Assembly: GCF_036014215.1 (NCBI RefSeq)
Contig: NZ_CP107921.1
Location: 911,001-975,000, forward strand
Reading direction: 5' to 3'
Source: Streptomyces sp. NBC_00440
GTDB taxonomy: Bacteria > Actinomycetota > Actinomycetes > Streptomycetales > Streptomycetaceae
DNA length: 64,000 nucleotides
The notes beneath the pieces were generated by a model, which ran no database searches, was not told the origin of the DNA, and saw nothing but the letters and a program-made list of their open reading frames with translations. Made by a program: the position numbers and the translations under genes. Positions 61,782 through 64,000 of the stretch are shown in pieces. Position 1 is the stretch's first letter, and every line of letters begins with the position of its first letter.

Positions 61782-64000
<2,219 letters not shown>

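Overview
The window is high-GC actinobacterial DNA and very probably from a Streptomyces chromosome. The evidence is the codon bias, frequent GTG/TTG starts with AGGAGG-type ribosome sites, a DUF5999 protein, mycothiol-type enzymes, and a right-hand gene order (gcvP, PRC-barrel, dinB, merR, bfn, ftsR, garA, DUF881/sbp/DUF881, GDP-mannose pyrophosphorylase-like, CDP-alcohol phosphatidyltransferase, rrn) that I know from Streptomyces cores. It divides into an accessory left part (about 1-28.3 kb) and a mostly core right part.

1-3.2 kb: a small catabolic-looking unit of a FadR-type GntR regulator, a cyclase-family metallohydrolase and an acyl-CoA ligase that runs off the left edge. Related palindromic sites lie in front of the regulator and of the cyclase operon. 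3.3-5.8 kb: a PAS/GAF/PP2C phosphatase with a C-terminal anti-sigma-type ATPase.

5.9-28.3 kb: two divergent operons form what I read as a biosynthetic gene cluster for a small modified peptide or amino-acid product assembled by free-standing enzymes instead of a modular NRPS. The leftward operon holds a stand-alone adenylation enzyme, an MFS exporter, an ATP-grasp ligase and a kinase-like protein. The rightward operon holds a stand-alone condensation domain, an 817-residue tandem ATP-grasp protein, a TobZ/NodU-type carbamoyltransferase, a radical SAM aminomutase of the lysine 2,3-aminomutase family, a PLP aminotransferase, a mycothiol-dependent-isomerase-like protein, a BtrH-like acyltransferase domain fused to a carrier domain, a discrete acyl carrier protein, two acyl-CoA dehydrogenases, a phosphopantetheinyl transferase, a second adenylation enzyme and an Old Yellow Enzyme. 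Most junctions are 1-8 bp overlaps. Working model: an amino acid is rearranged and/or carbamoylated, an adenylated amino acid is loaded on a carrier and desaturated there, and amide bonds are made by ATP-grasp, condensation and BtrH-like chemistry. The product is unknown to me. No dedicated regulator is encoded; a CRP-like site sits in the divergent promoter.

28.5-47.5 kb: metabolic and stress genes. These are an S9 peptidase behind a five-copy TCTGTTCC array, an isochorismatase-like protein lacking the usual catalytic residues, two PNPOx-fold proteins, LysR and MocR regulators, three EamA exporters, a Clp-N protein, an SRPBCC protein, a PadR regulator, a PhzF-like epimerase, a CPBP protease-like protein, a substrate-binding/VWA protein and a glutamate-cysteine ligase. 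A 19-bp element is nearly identical in front of the MocR gene and of one EamA exporter 2.4 kb away, which suggests a small regulon.

47.6-64 kb: core genes. gcvP lies behind a tandem glycine riboswitch, followed by the PRC-barrel/dinB pair with overlapping 3' ends, the merR-bfn-ftsR-garA group, the DUF881-sbp-DUF881 operon, a GDP-mannose pyrophosphorylase with a degenerate phosphomannomutase half, a phosphatidyltransferase, and then 5S rRNA and the 3' two thirds of 23S rRNA on the minus strand. I saw no tRNA, CRISPR, transposase or integrase.
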